NCBI RefSeq assembly: GCF_900142105.1
Contig: NZ_FQZS01000008.1
Location: 62,001 to 126,000 of the forward strand
Direction of reading: 5' to 3'
Source of the DNA: Lutispora thermophila DSM 19022
GTDB lineage: Bacteria > Bacillota > Clostridia > Lutisporales > Lutisporaceae
DNA: 64,000 bases
In this document: one piece after another, positions 1-7,493 of the stretch
Layout of the letters: each line of letters opens with the position of its first letter
Position numbering within the stretch: position 1 is the stretch's first letter
The notes under the pieces: model-generated
Databases searched by the model: none
Told to the model about the DNA's origin: nothing
What the model saw: the letters and a program-made list of their open reading frames with translations, nothing else
Made by a program: the position numbers and the translations under genes

Positions 1-372
1 ATACTCAGCAAGCTGGGCATGGGTTCCTACAATCCCTTTGCAGCTACACAGATAAGGACTATCGCTGCAATCATAGGATTTACCGTTATCATTACAATCA
101 GGCATAAATGGTCGGAAATAAAGGCTGCCTTTGATGATAGAAAAGCCATAGGTGAAATAGCCATAGGTGCTGTATTTGGCCCCTTCATAGGAGTAACATT
201 CTCTCTGCTGGCGGTTCAATATACTGCTACGGGAATTGTTTCATCCATCAGTTCCATATCTCCGGTGTTGATAATACCGGCTTCAATTGCAATATTTAAA
301 GAAAAGGTTCTGCCAAGGGAAATATTGGGGGCTGTTGTTTCCATAGTGGGAGTGACTCTACTTTTCCTATAA
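1..372 (+). CDS. EamA/DMT-family permease, C-terminal part (cut by window edge)
   Basis: The reading frame is open from base 1, so this is the 3' part of a gene beginning outside the window; the ATG at 19 is internal. The protein is very hydrophobic, with about four membrane segments. It ends in a segment with AVQYTATGIVSSISSISPVL, then IFKEKVLPREILGA and a last helix, which is the typical second EamA repeat of drug/metabolite exporters. These are inner-membrane permeases for small metabolites; the substrate cannot be told. The next gene starts 13 bases downstream with its own ribosome site, so the two may be co-transcribed. Family is fairly sure; function is unknown. Confidence 0.8.
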   Translation: MLSKLGMGSYNPFAATQIRTIAAIIGFTVIITIRHKWSEIKAAFDDRKAIGEIAIGAVFGPFIGVTFSLLAVQYTATGIVSSISSISPVLIIPASIAIFKEKVLPREILGAVVSIVGVTLLFL

Positions 373-385
373 GAGGTGAAAAATT

Positions 386-1303
386 ATGGATTACATGATG
401 AAAGCAAAGGATGGATTAGAGATATACGTCCGACGCTGGGACAATGTGGAAGAACCAAAAGGAGTGGTTCTCATATATCACGGCATGGCTGAGCACGGCG
501 GAAGATACCAGGATTTTGCAAAGCATCTAAATGCCAACGGCTATATTGCATATGCAGATGACCACAGAGGCCATGGCAAAACTGCCAATAGCATTGAAAA
601 TCTGGGGTATATAGGAGAGGACGGATTTAATAGAATTATAGAGGATGAATATGATTTGATGAATGACATAAAGAAAAAACATCCAAATTTGCCTGTGGTA
701 GTTCTTGGACACAGCTTTGGCTCCCTTTTGGCCCAGGATTTCATAACCAGATACGGCAATGACATTTCCGGTGTCATATTATCCGGCTCCACAAAAAAAG
801 AAGGAATGCTCATATCTGCTGGTATAGTAATTACAAGTATATGCAGCAAATTATTTGGAAAAAGAAAGAAGTTAAAGTTATTGGATACCATAACATTCTT
901 TAATTATAACAAGGGCATAGACAATCCTAAAAGCAAGTTTGCATGGCTTAGCCGGGATGAAAATATAGTAAGAGAATATGAGGAAGATCCTTACTGCGGA
1001 ACATTATTCCCTATAGCCTTTTTCTATTATTTATCAAGGGCTTTAGGGCCGTTGTATGACCATAGCAAGTTAGCAGCAATCCCTAAAGATTTACCTATAT
1101 TCATCATATCAGGAAGTCAAGACCCCTTTGGAGAATATGGGAAAGGTCCAACAAAGCTTTACAAAATGTATAAAGCCTTGAACATAAAAGATGTAGAGCT
1201 AAAGCTCTACGAAGGAGGTCGCCATGAGATGATAAATGAAATAAATAAAGAACAGGTCTATGAGGATATAATCCATTGGCTTGACCGTATTATTGCCGAT
1301 TGA
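386..1303 (+). CDS. Alpha/beta hydrolase, monoacylglycerol lipase / lysophospholipase type
   Basis: A 305-residue cytosolic serine hydrolase without signal peptide. HGMAEHGGRY at about residues 32-41 is the oxyanion and substrate-entry signature of the monoglyceride lipase/lysophospholipase group. The nucleophile is Ser110 in GHSFGS. The acid is probably the Asp of SGSQDPFG near residue 246 and the base the His of GGRHEMINE near 283, so the triad is complete. Length is normal for the family. The ATG follows AGAGGTG at a suitable distance. It likely splits an acyl ester of glycerol or a related lipid, but the true substrate could be another ester. Its last 14 bases overlap the potential extension of the convergent lipoprotein gene. 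Confidence 0.85.
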   Translation: MDYMMKAKDGLEIYVRRWDNVEEPKGVVLIYHGMAEHGGRYQDFAKHLNANGYIAYADDHRGHGKTANSIENLGYIGEDGFNRIIEDEYDLMNDIKKKHPNLPVVVLGHSFGSLLAQDFITRYGNDISGVILSGSTKKEGMLISAGIVITSICSKLFGKRKKLKLLDTITFFNYNKGIDNPKSKFAWLSRDENIVREYEEDPYCGTLFPIAFFYYLSRALGPLYDHSKLAAIPKDLPIFIISGSQDPFGEYGKGPTKLYKMYKALNIKDVELKLYEGGRHEMINEINKEQVYEDIIHWLDRIIAD

Positions 1304-1403
1304 TTTCAGGTACTGCAGCAGCTCTGATCCAGCCTATTTCATAAGAGATATCATCACTTTGGTAAACGATTAACACCCAATCCTGAGTCTCAAAGGGCAG
1401 GGT

Positions 1404-1796
1404 TCAGCAGGGATCAAAGGTTGTTACTTCACCTACTGCCAAAGCTTCCACTACAGTACCTGCTTTCAAGGTGGCAAGTGTTTCGGAGGTTCCTGTAGGC
1501 ATGAGTTTGAATGAAGTATCTTCTCCTATTTTCACATTACCTTGGTAACCTTTTACATATTTGATTTTGGCAGGTGCGCCAATGGAGTCTAATTCAAGGG
1601 TTAGTTTAGCATTTTGATCAGTAAGAATGTTCATCTCCGATTCTAAAGCTTTAATTTTTTTTTCTGACTCAATAATCGCTTTGCCTAGTTCTTCAAGTTG
1701 AGTCTTTGATTGGGAACAGCCGGTCAAAATAAAAAGCGAAAAGACAGCAATGAATATCGTCATCAGAGCATATTTATGTTTCATTATTTTTGTCAT
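1404..1796 (-). CDS. SH3-domain lipoprotein, interrupted by an in-frame TGA
   Basis: The N-terminus is a lipoprotein signal: basic residues, a hydrophobic stretch, then the lipobox LTGC. A coiled coil follows (about residues 30-70, ESEKKIKALESEMNIL), then an SH3-like domain starting at VKIGEDTSFKLMPTGTSETLATLKAGT. The frame stops at TGA (1404-1406) just after FDPC. The same frame stays open for 37 more codons to a TAA at 1290-1292, and that stretch contains DWVLIVYQ and GWIRAAAV, the usual end of a bacterial SH3 domain. So the domain is broken in the middle: either a nonsense mutation or a recoded (selenocysteine) codon. The mature protein would be membrane-anchored on the cell surface; ligand unknown. 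Confidence 0.7.
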   Translation of the reverse strand: MTKIMKHKYALMTIFIAVFSLFILTGCSQSKTQLEELGKAIIESEKKIKALESEMNILTDQNAKLTLELDSIGAPAKIKYVKGYQGNVKIGEDTSFKLMPTGTSETLATLKAGTVVEALAVGEVTTFDPC

Positions 1797-1885
1797 GATT
1801 TGACCCCCTTGAAAATAGTTTTAATACAAAATATCTTTATTTTATTTTAACATATTATTCCGGTATTGTATTTCCCATTATAAAT

Positions 1886-1920
1886 AAAAGTACGAGATTT
1901 TGCTAAAATCTCGTACTTTT
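1886..1920 (-). terminator. Perfect hairpin terminator after the coat protein gene
   Basis: A perfect 16-bp inverted repeat (AAAAGTACGAGATTTT / AAAATCTCGTACTTTT) with a 3-base loop lies 15 bases beyond the coat gene stop. A/T tracts at both ends let it act on either strand; on the minus strand it separates the coat gene from the lipoprotein gene. Confidence 0.8.
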
Positions 1921-1935
1921 AACTAGGCTTATGAA

Positions 1936-2433
1936 CTATTGTACTCTGTACATGCCGTTGCTTTCCATGTATTTGAATATAGCTTCCCCATGCTTTTGTT
2001 CTTCTTTTTGGATATGGTTCAGTATATCACGAATTTGGGGATTGCTGAATTCGAATATGGTAGTATCGTAAGTTCCTGAGACATATTTTTCTGTCATCAG
2101 CATATCTGTACACATATCTGCATCTTTGTTGGTTCCGGTGAACTGCTGTGTATTGTTCATATTATTCATGCTGTTTCCAGTGTTTTGTGAACCCATGTTC
2201 TGCCCGGAATTCTGATTTTGCTGCTGATTCATCTGAGGGAGCTTGCCGCTTAGCAATTGGTTGATGGTATCAAGATGGGTTCTTTCCATCTGAGCATTAT
2301 TGGTGAATATTTGTTTTAGTTGAGGGCATTGAGTTTGATTAGCATAGTTTGTATACTTTTGTATACATATCTGCTCGTGATTTTTTTGATCTTCCAAGAG
2401 CATTCTTTCTTTTTGTGACAACTGTATTTGCAT
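1936..2433 (-). CDS. CotF-like spore coat protein
   Basis: I chose the ATG at 2433 because GGAGGTG lies just upstream of it; the longer frame from a TTG would start inside that ribosome site. The 165-residue product has two ferritin-like helical halves (LSQKERMLLEDQKNHEQICIQ near the start and DMLMTEKYVSGTYDTT ... HIQKEEQKHGEAIFKYM near the end). They are joined by a low-complexity linker rich in Gln, Asn, Gly and Met. This is the plan of CotF-type spore coat proteins in clostridia. It acts as a structural protein of the spore coat and implies an endospore-forming host. Sporulation-specific expression is inferred from the family; I saw no clear sporulation sigma promoter. Confidence 0.8.
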   Translation of the reverse strand: MQIQLSQKERMLLEDQKNHEQICIQKYTNYANQTQCPQLKQIFTNNAQMERTHLDTINQLLSGKLPQMNQQQNQNSGQNMGSQNTGNSMNNMNNTQQFTGTNKDADMCTDMLMTEKYVSGTYDTTIFEFSNPQIRDILNHIQKEEQKHGEAIFKYMESNGMYRVQ

Positions 2434-2674
2434 GTTATACACCTCCAATACTATTCTGTATAAATTTCACTTTTTTATACCATAGAAGGATGTTCTAAAG
2501 CTTTTTGACTGTATTAGGATTTTTGCATATTTTATATGTACATAGGTAGGTTTGAACATTAACTGTATTGGGTTGATTATGGAAGTATAAATTGTTTGAT
2601 TTCAGAGATTAATACATAGTATGGAATATACAATATTGATAATATTAATAATTAGTATATTAGAAATCTATATA

Positions 2675-2704
2675 TTGACAAAGTGTATTTTATTGATGTA
2701 CAAT
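2675..2704 (+). promoter_or_regulatory. Sigma-A promoter for ileS
   Basis: TTGACA (2675-2680), an 18-base spacer and TACAAT (2699-2704) form a near-consensus housekeeping promoter about 60 bases before the T-box leader. The rest of the gap 2434-2760 is AT-rich with nothing else I recognise. Confidence 0.75.
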
Positions 2705-2759
2705 AATGCATAATTCTTAAAAATGTTGTTGTAATGGCTATGAAAAGGACAGTAGCAAG

Positions 2760-2965
2760 AGATGATGCATCCAGAGAGATAGTCGGTTGGTGAAAGACTA
2801 TCTGCAGAGCTCTTGGCGAAGATCACCTTGGAGCCGGATGCCTGAAATTTAGTAGGGCATTCCGCAGTAATGCGTTAAATTTACCGAGTGACAGTCTATT
2901 GCAGACTGTAATGAGGGTGGTACCGCGTGTCCAAACGTCCCTATGGCTTTTGCCATAGGGTTTTT
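2760..2965 (+). promoter_or_regulatory. T-box riboswitch leader of ileS, with terminator
   Basis: The conserved T-box core GAGGGTGGTACCGCG is at 2913-2927. Stem I closes between GCATCC (about 2767) and GGATGC (about 2836). An ATC (Ile) codon at 2822-2824 is the candidate specifier; its exact place in the specifier loop is my inference. The intrinsic terminator is CCCTATGGC (2939-2947), TTTT, GCCATAGGG (2952-2960) and a T run. Uncharged tRNA-Ile should stabilise the antiterminator and switch on ileS. Confidence 0.93.
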
Positions 2966-2998
2966 AATTTACAATATAAGAGCAAGGAGATGAGTCTG

Positions 2999-5900
2999 AT
3001 GAAATTTAAACCTCTTTCGGAAAAACCGGTAGCAGAGAGAGAAAATGAGATAGCTAAGTTTTGGAAAGAGATAGATATTCTCAACAAAGTTGTTGAAAAT
3101 AGAGAAGGAGCTAAACCCTTCATATTCTACGAGGGACCTCCAACAGCCAACGGCAGACCTGGAATACATCATGTAATTGCAAGGACTTTGAAGGACTCTG
3201 TATGCCGATATCAGAGCATGAAGGGATATCAGGTTAAGAGAAAAGCAGGTTGGGATACTCATGGACTGCCTGTTGAAATAGAAGTTGAGAAACAGTTGAA
3301 ACTTTCCAACAAGCAGGAAATTGAGGAATACGGAATAGCAGAGTTCAACCAAAAATGTCGTGAGTCTGTGTTCACATATGAAAAACAGTGGAGAGAAATG
3401 ACAGAGAGAATGGGATATTCCATAGATTTGGATCACCCGTATATAACATTGGACAATGATTATATAGAAACTGAATGGTGGATACTGGACAAATTTTTCA
3501 AAGAAGGCCTCATGTATGAAGGTCACAAAATATTGCCATACTGCAGCCGCTGCGGTACAGGTTTGGCTTCCCACGAAGTAGCCCAAGGATATAAAGAAGT
3601 AAAAACCAATACTGTAATAGTAAAATTCAAGAGAAAAGATGCGGATGAATACTTCCTTGTATGGACCACTACACCTTGGACTCTCCCATCCAATGTGGCA
3701 TTGACCGTGAATCCTGAGGAAACTTATCTAAAGGTTAAACAGGACGATACCATATATTATGTAGAAAAGCATCTTGCCAATAAGGTTCTGGGAGAGAACT
3801 ATGAAGTATTGGAAGAATTAAAGGGCAAGGATTTAGAATACATTGAGTATGAACAGCTTATGCCTTTTGTGGAAGCTGACAAGAAAGCGTTTTATGTAAC
3901 TGTTGCAGATTATGTAACTACAGAAGACGGTACAGGTATAGTTCATACTGCTCCGGCCTTTGGTGAAGATGACTACAATACAGGTAAAAGATATGATCTT
4001 CCCGTATTACAGCCTGTTGACGAAACAGGTAAATTCACCACAACGCCTTGGAAAGGCATGTTTGTAATGGATGCGGACTTGGACATAATAAAATGGCTGG
4101 CCCAGGAAGGAAAGCTTTACAAGAAAGAAAAGATAGCCCACAACTATCCTCATTGCTGGAGATGCCAGACGCCTCTATTGTATTATGCTAAGCCCGGATG
4201 GTATATAGAAATGACAAAGCTGAGAGACCAGCTTGTAGAAAACAACAAGAAGGTTGAATGGTATCCGGATTTTATAGGAGAAGGAAGATTCGGCAACTGG
4301 TTGGCAAATGTAAATGACTGGGCCCTATCAAGAAACAGATACTGGGGAACACCTTTGAATATCTGGAAATGTGAATGTGGACATGTAACCTCTGTAGGTT
4401 CAAGAAAAGAGTTAGTTGAAAGAGCCATAGAGGATATAGATGAGAGCATTGAATTACACAGACCTTATGTGGATCAAGTGCATCTGAAATGTGATAAATG
4501 CGGAGGCACAATGACAAGGGTCACTGAGGTTATAGACTGTTGGTTCGATAGTGGTTCCATGCCTTTCGCACAGCATCACTATCCCTTTGAAAACAAGGAA
4601 AACTTCCATGAATTATTCCCCGCAGATTTCATATGTGAGGGTATAGATCAGACAAGAGGTTGGTTCTACTCCCTTATGGCTATATCCACTTTTATAATGG
4701 GTACTTCACCTTACAAGAGGGTATTGGTAAATGACTTGATACTGGATAAAGACGGCCATAAAATGTCAAAATCCAGAGGCAATACAGTAGATCCTTTTGA
4801 TATGTTTGACAAATACGGTGCTGATGCACTAAGATGGTACCTTCTTTATGTATCGCCTGCATGGACACCTACAAGGTTTGATGAAGAAGGCTTAAAGGAA
4901 GTTTTAAGCAAATTCTTTGGTACCTTGAGAAACGTATATTCCTTCTTTACTCTATATGCAAACACAGACGATATAGACCCAAGGGAATTCTTCATAGAAT
5001 ATAAAGACAGACCTGAATTGGACAGATGGATACTTTCCAAGTACAATAACTTACTGGCTCAAATCGAATATGAAATGTCCATATATGATCTGACAAAGAC
5101 AGTAAGGAAAATACAGAACTTTGTAAATGAGGATCTTTCCAACTGGTATATAAGAAGATCAAGAAGAAGATTCTGGGCAACGGAATTAACAGATGATAAA
5201 AAAGCAGTTTACAATACAACCTATGAAATACTTGTTGGATTGACAAAGATAATTGCTCCATTTGCACCATTTATGGCAGAAGAAATGTATAGAGACCTGA
5301 CAGGAGAGATGTCAGTGCATATGGCAGATTATCCTGTATCCAATAAGGATCTACTGGAGCCCCACATTGAGGAGAGAATGGATCTTGTTAGAGACTTGGT
5401 AAGCTTGGGCAGAGCCGCCAGAGAAAAGGTAAAAATAAAGGTAAGGCAGCCCATTGCAGAAGTATTGATAGATGGCAAATATGAAGATTTGATAAAGGAT
5501 CTCGTTCCTTTGCTCCAGGAAGAGCTAAATGTGAAAAAGGTAATATTTGCAAAGCATCTTGATGAATATATGGAATTTAGCCTGAAGCCAAACTTCAAGG
5601 TTGCAGGCCCCATATTTGGCCCTAAGATCAAGTTGTTGGGTAAAGCTCTGGCAGAAGTTGACGGAGCCGAAGCAGTTAAGAAGCTTGAAGCAGGTGAAAC
5701 CCTCAAGCTGGAGGTTGACGGAGAAACCCTTGACGTGGTTAAGGATCATGTCCTCATCACCATAACAGCCAAGGAAGGTTTCACAGTAGCCATGGAAAAC
5801 AATCTGTTTGTAATATTGGAGACAACTCTTACCCAGGAGTTATTGGATGAAGGTTATGCAAGAGAGTTCATATCCAAGGTTCAGCAGATGAGAAAGAACA

Positions 5901-6094
5901 ATGACTATGAAGTTTTGGACAGAATAAGGATTTACTTCGATGGTGATGATGAAATTGCCAAGGCAGTAGAGGTTCACAAGGATTATATAATGACAGAAAC
6001 ATTGGCTGATGTAGTGGAGCGGGTCAAGGATGACAGCTTGGAGAAACAGGATTTGAACGGCCATATGACAGGAATGAAGGTGGAAAGAGTATAG
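2999..6094 (+). CDS. ileS: Isoleucyl-tRNA synthetase, type 2 (IleRS2)
   Basis: A class I aminoacyl-tRNA synthetase of 1031 residues that charges tRNA-Ile and edits valine. The start is the ATG at 2999, nine bases after AAGGAG; upstream in-frame starts would lie inside the T-box terminator. The first signature reads GPPTANGRPGIHHV (residues 46-59), and KMSKSRGN lies near residue 588. WDTHGLPVE and YCSRCGTGLASHEV fit the eukaryote-like IleRS2 group rather than the ordinary bacterial group. The usual HxGH motif is swapped to GxHH (GIHH, residues 55-58), which published work links to very high mupirocin resistance. The gene is single, under T-box control and closed by its own terminator. Confidence 0.95.
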   Translation: MKFKPLSEKPVAERENEIAKFWKEIDILNKVVENREGAKPFIFYEGPPTANGRPGIHHVIARTLKDSVCRYQSMKGYQVKRKAGWDTHGLPVEIEVEKQLKLSNKQEIEEYGIAEFNQKCRESVFTYEKQWREMTERMGYSIDLDHPYITLDNDYIETEWWILDKFFKEGLMYEGHKILPYCSRCGTGLASHEVAQGYKEVKTNTVIVKFKRKDADEYFLVWTTTPWTLPSNVALTVNPEETYLKVKQDDTIYYVEKHLANKVLGENYEVLEELKGKDLEYIEYEQLMPFVEADKKAFYVTVADYVTTEDGTGIVHTAPAFGEDDYNTGKRYDLPVLQPVDETGKFTTTPWKGMFVMDADLDIIKWLAQEGKLYKKEKIAHNYPHCWRCQTPLLYYAKPGWYIEMTKLRDQLVENNKKVEWYPDFIGEGRFGNWLANVNDWALSRNRYWGTPLNIWKCECGHVTSVGSRKELVERAIEDIDESIELHRPYVDQVHLKCDKCGGTMTRVTEVIDCWFDSGSMPFAQHHYPFENKENFHELFPADFICEGIDQTRGWFYSLMAISTFIMGTSPYKRVLVNDLILDKDGHKMSKSRGNTVDPFDMFDKYGADALRWYLLYVSPAWTPTRFDEEGLKEVLSKFFGTLRNVYSFFTLYANTDDIDPREFFIEYKDRPELDRWILSKYNNLLAQIEYEMSIYDLTKTVRKIQNFVNEDLSNWYIRRSRRRFWATELTDDKKAVYNTTYEILVGLTKIIAPFAPFMAEEMYRDLTGEMSVHMADYPVSNKDLLEPHIEERMDLVRDLVSLGRAAREKVKIKVRQPIAEVLIDGKYEDLIKDLVPLLQEELNVKKVIFAKHLDEYMEFSLKPNFKVAGPIFGPKIKLLGKALAEVDGAEAVKKLEAGETLKLEVDGETLDVVKDHVLITITAKEGFTVAMENNLFVILETTLTQELLDEGYAREFISKVQQMRKNNDYEVLDRIRIYFDGDDEIAKAVEVHKDYIMTETLADVVERVKDDSLEKQDLNGHMTGMKVERV

Positions 6095-6097
6095 TAG

Positions 6098-6124
6098 AAG
6101 GCTTGCTTAAGCAAGCCTTTTTCC
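6098..6124 (+). terminator. Terminator of ileS
   Basis: AAGGCTTGC, loop TTAA, GCAAGCCTT, then a T-rich tail, directly after the ileS stop codon. Confidence 0.85.
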
Positions 6125-6200
6125 TTCTGGAAAAAAGACATTATATGCGTTAAAGTATAGATATGAGTAAGTTGCCATAATAAGCAAAGGGGGTTGCAGT

Positions 6201-7337
6201 ATGCAGTACAGAGAATTTGAAAAGCTGGGAGAAAAGCTTTCCGTTTTGGGATTCGGGGCCATGAGACTTCCTGTAGAGGGAGGAGACCAAGGCAATATCA
6301 AGGAAGAGGAAAGCATAAAGCTCATAAGATATGCCATTGATAATGGGGTTAACTATGTAGACACAGCCTATAACTACCATAAGGGCAACAGCGAAATACT
6401 AGTTGGAAAGGCTTTAAAGGATGGGTATAGGGAAAAGGTCAAAGTTGCTACCAAGCTGCCTGTATGGCTTGTCAATGCATATGAGGATTTTGACAAATAC
6501 CTCAATGAGCAACTTCAGAAACTGGATTTGGAATACATTGATTTTTATCTATTGCATAGTTTGAGCAAAAAGCAATGGGGAAAAATAAAGGAATTAAATG
6601 TTTTTGATTTTGCAGATAGGGCTTTAAGGGACGGAAGGATAAAGCATATAGGCTTTTCCTTTCACGATGATTTGAGTTTGTTTAAAGAGATAATCGACTC
6701 CTACGATTGGCACTTCTGCCAGATACAATACAATTATATGAACGAAGATTATCAGGCGGGTACCGAAGGATTGGAATATGCAGCTTCCAAGAATATTCCG
6801 GTTATTGTTATGGAACCCCTTCTGGGTGGAAAGCTTGCCAAAACACCTCCAAAAGAAATACAGGATATATGGGATAAGGCGACTGTAAAGAGAACTCCTG
6901 CCCAATGGGGTTTGAGATGGGTATTAAACCATAAGGAAGTAGCAGTGGTATTAAGTGGCATGGGCGATATAAAACAGGTGGAGGAAAATATAAAAACTGC
7001 TGAAGATGCACTGCCTGGATCATTAACCCAAGAGGAACTGGACTTGATAAAAGAAGCGGCAGAAAAATTCCAATCAAAAACTGCCATAGGCTGTACCAAC
7101 TGCGAGTACTGCATGCCATGTCCCAACAAGGTATGGATTCCATATAATTTTCAGTTATATAACGATTATTACATGTATGACACAGAGGAATACTCTAAGG
7201 AAATGTATAGAAAGCTTAAAGAAAGAAATGAAGCTGCATCCCTTTGTGTTGAGTGCGGCAAATGTGAGGCAGCATGTCCTCAGAAGCTGCCTATAATGGA
7301 GACATTGAAAAAAGTAGATATACTTTTAAGGGAATAA
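6201..7337 (+). CDS. Aldo/keto reductase with C-terminal 4Fe-4S ferredoxin domain
   Basis: A 378-residue fusion. Residues 1-285 form an aldo/keto reductase TIM barrel: GFGAMRLP at the start, VDTAYNYHKG with the Asp and Tyr of the catalytic set, and VLSGMGDIKQVEENI near the end of the barrel. The C-terminal part has two cysteine clusters, CTNCEYCMPCP and CVECGKCEAACP, fitting iron-sulfur binding. Such proteins are common in anaerobic clostridia and are thought to move electrons between ferredoxin and a small carbonyl or other substrate, but no physiological substrate is established. It stands alone, with GGGGG before the start and a terminator just behind. Confidence 0.88.
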   Translation: MQYREFEKLGEKLSVLGFGAMRLPVEGGDQGNIKEEESIKLIRYAIDNGVNYVDTAYNYHKGNSEILVGKALKDGYREKVKVATKLPVWLVNAYEDFDKYLNEQLQKLDLEYIDFYLLHSLSKKQWGKIKELNVFDFADRALRDGRIKHIGFSFHDDLSLFKEIIDSYDWHFCQIQYNYMNEDYQAGTEGLEYAASKNIPVIVMEPLLGGKLAKTPPKEIQDIWDKATVKRTPAQWGLRWVLNHKEVAVVLSGMGDIKQVEENIKTAEDALPGSLTQEELDLIKEAAEKFQSKTAIGCTNCEYCMPCPNKVWIPYNFQLYNDYYMYDTEEYSKEMYRKLKERNEAASLCVECGKCEAACPQKLPIMETLKKVDILLRE

Positions 7338-7344
7338 TGATTCA

Positions 7345-7373
7345 TGCGGGGTATATAAGCCCCGCAATTTTTA
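7345..7373 (+). terminator. Terminator of the aldo/keto reductase gene
   Basis: Stem TGCGGGG (7345-7351) with CCCCGCA (7360-7366) and a T-rich tail. The 16 bases AATGATTCATGCGGGG at 7336-7351 recur exactly at 10560-10575, on the other side of the feo genes. Confidence 0.8.
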
Positions 7374-7380
7374 TAACCCA

Positions 7381-7444
7381 TAGGAAAGTGTAATTCTACC
7401 TTAATATTAACTTTCCGTAATGGGTTTCAAGAAAGGCTTCCTTG
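7381..7444. repeat. Dispersed 61-64-base element, copy 1
   Basis: It begins TAGGAAAGTGTAA, contains an inner GGAAAGT...ACTTTCC inverted repeat, and ends TTTCAAGAAAGGCTTCCTTG. A second copy with the same ends and a similar inner stem is at 41614-41674. Both sit between convergent genes. I do not recognise the family. A GAAGCC-T tract at about 7472 can pair with AAAGGCTTC (about 7432) and may terminate feoB. Confidence 0.5.
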
Positions 7445-7493
7445 ATTGTTAAAATGATATGCTCTCAAAAGAAGCCTTTTTCATCTACGTTAA

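Noticed and set aside
2927-2998. N-terminal extension of IleRS
   Set aside because: The open frame runs back through the T-box core and terminator; the ribosome site and family N-terminus support ATG 2999.
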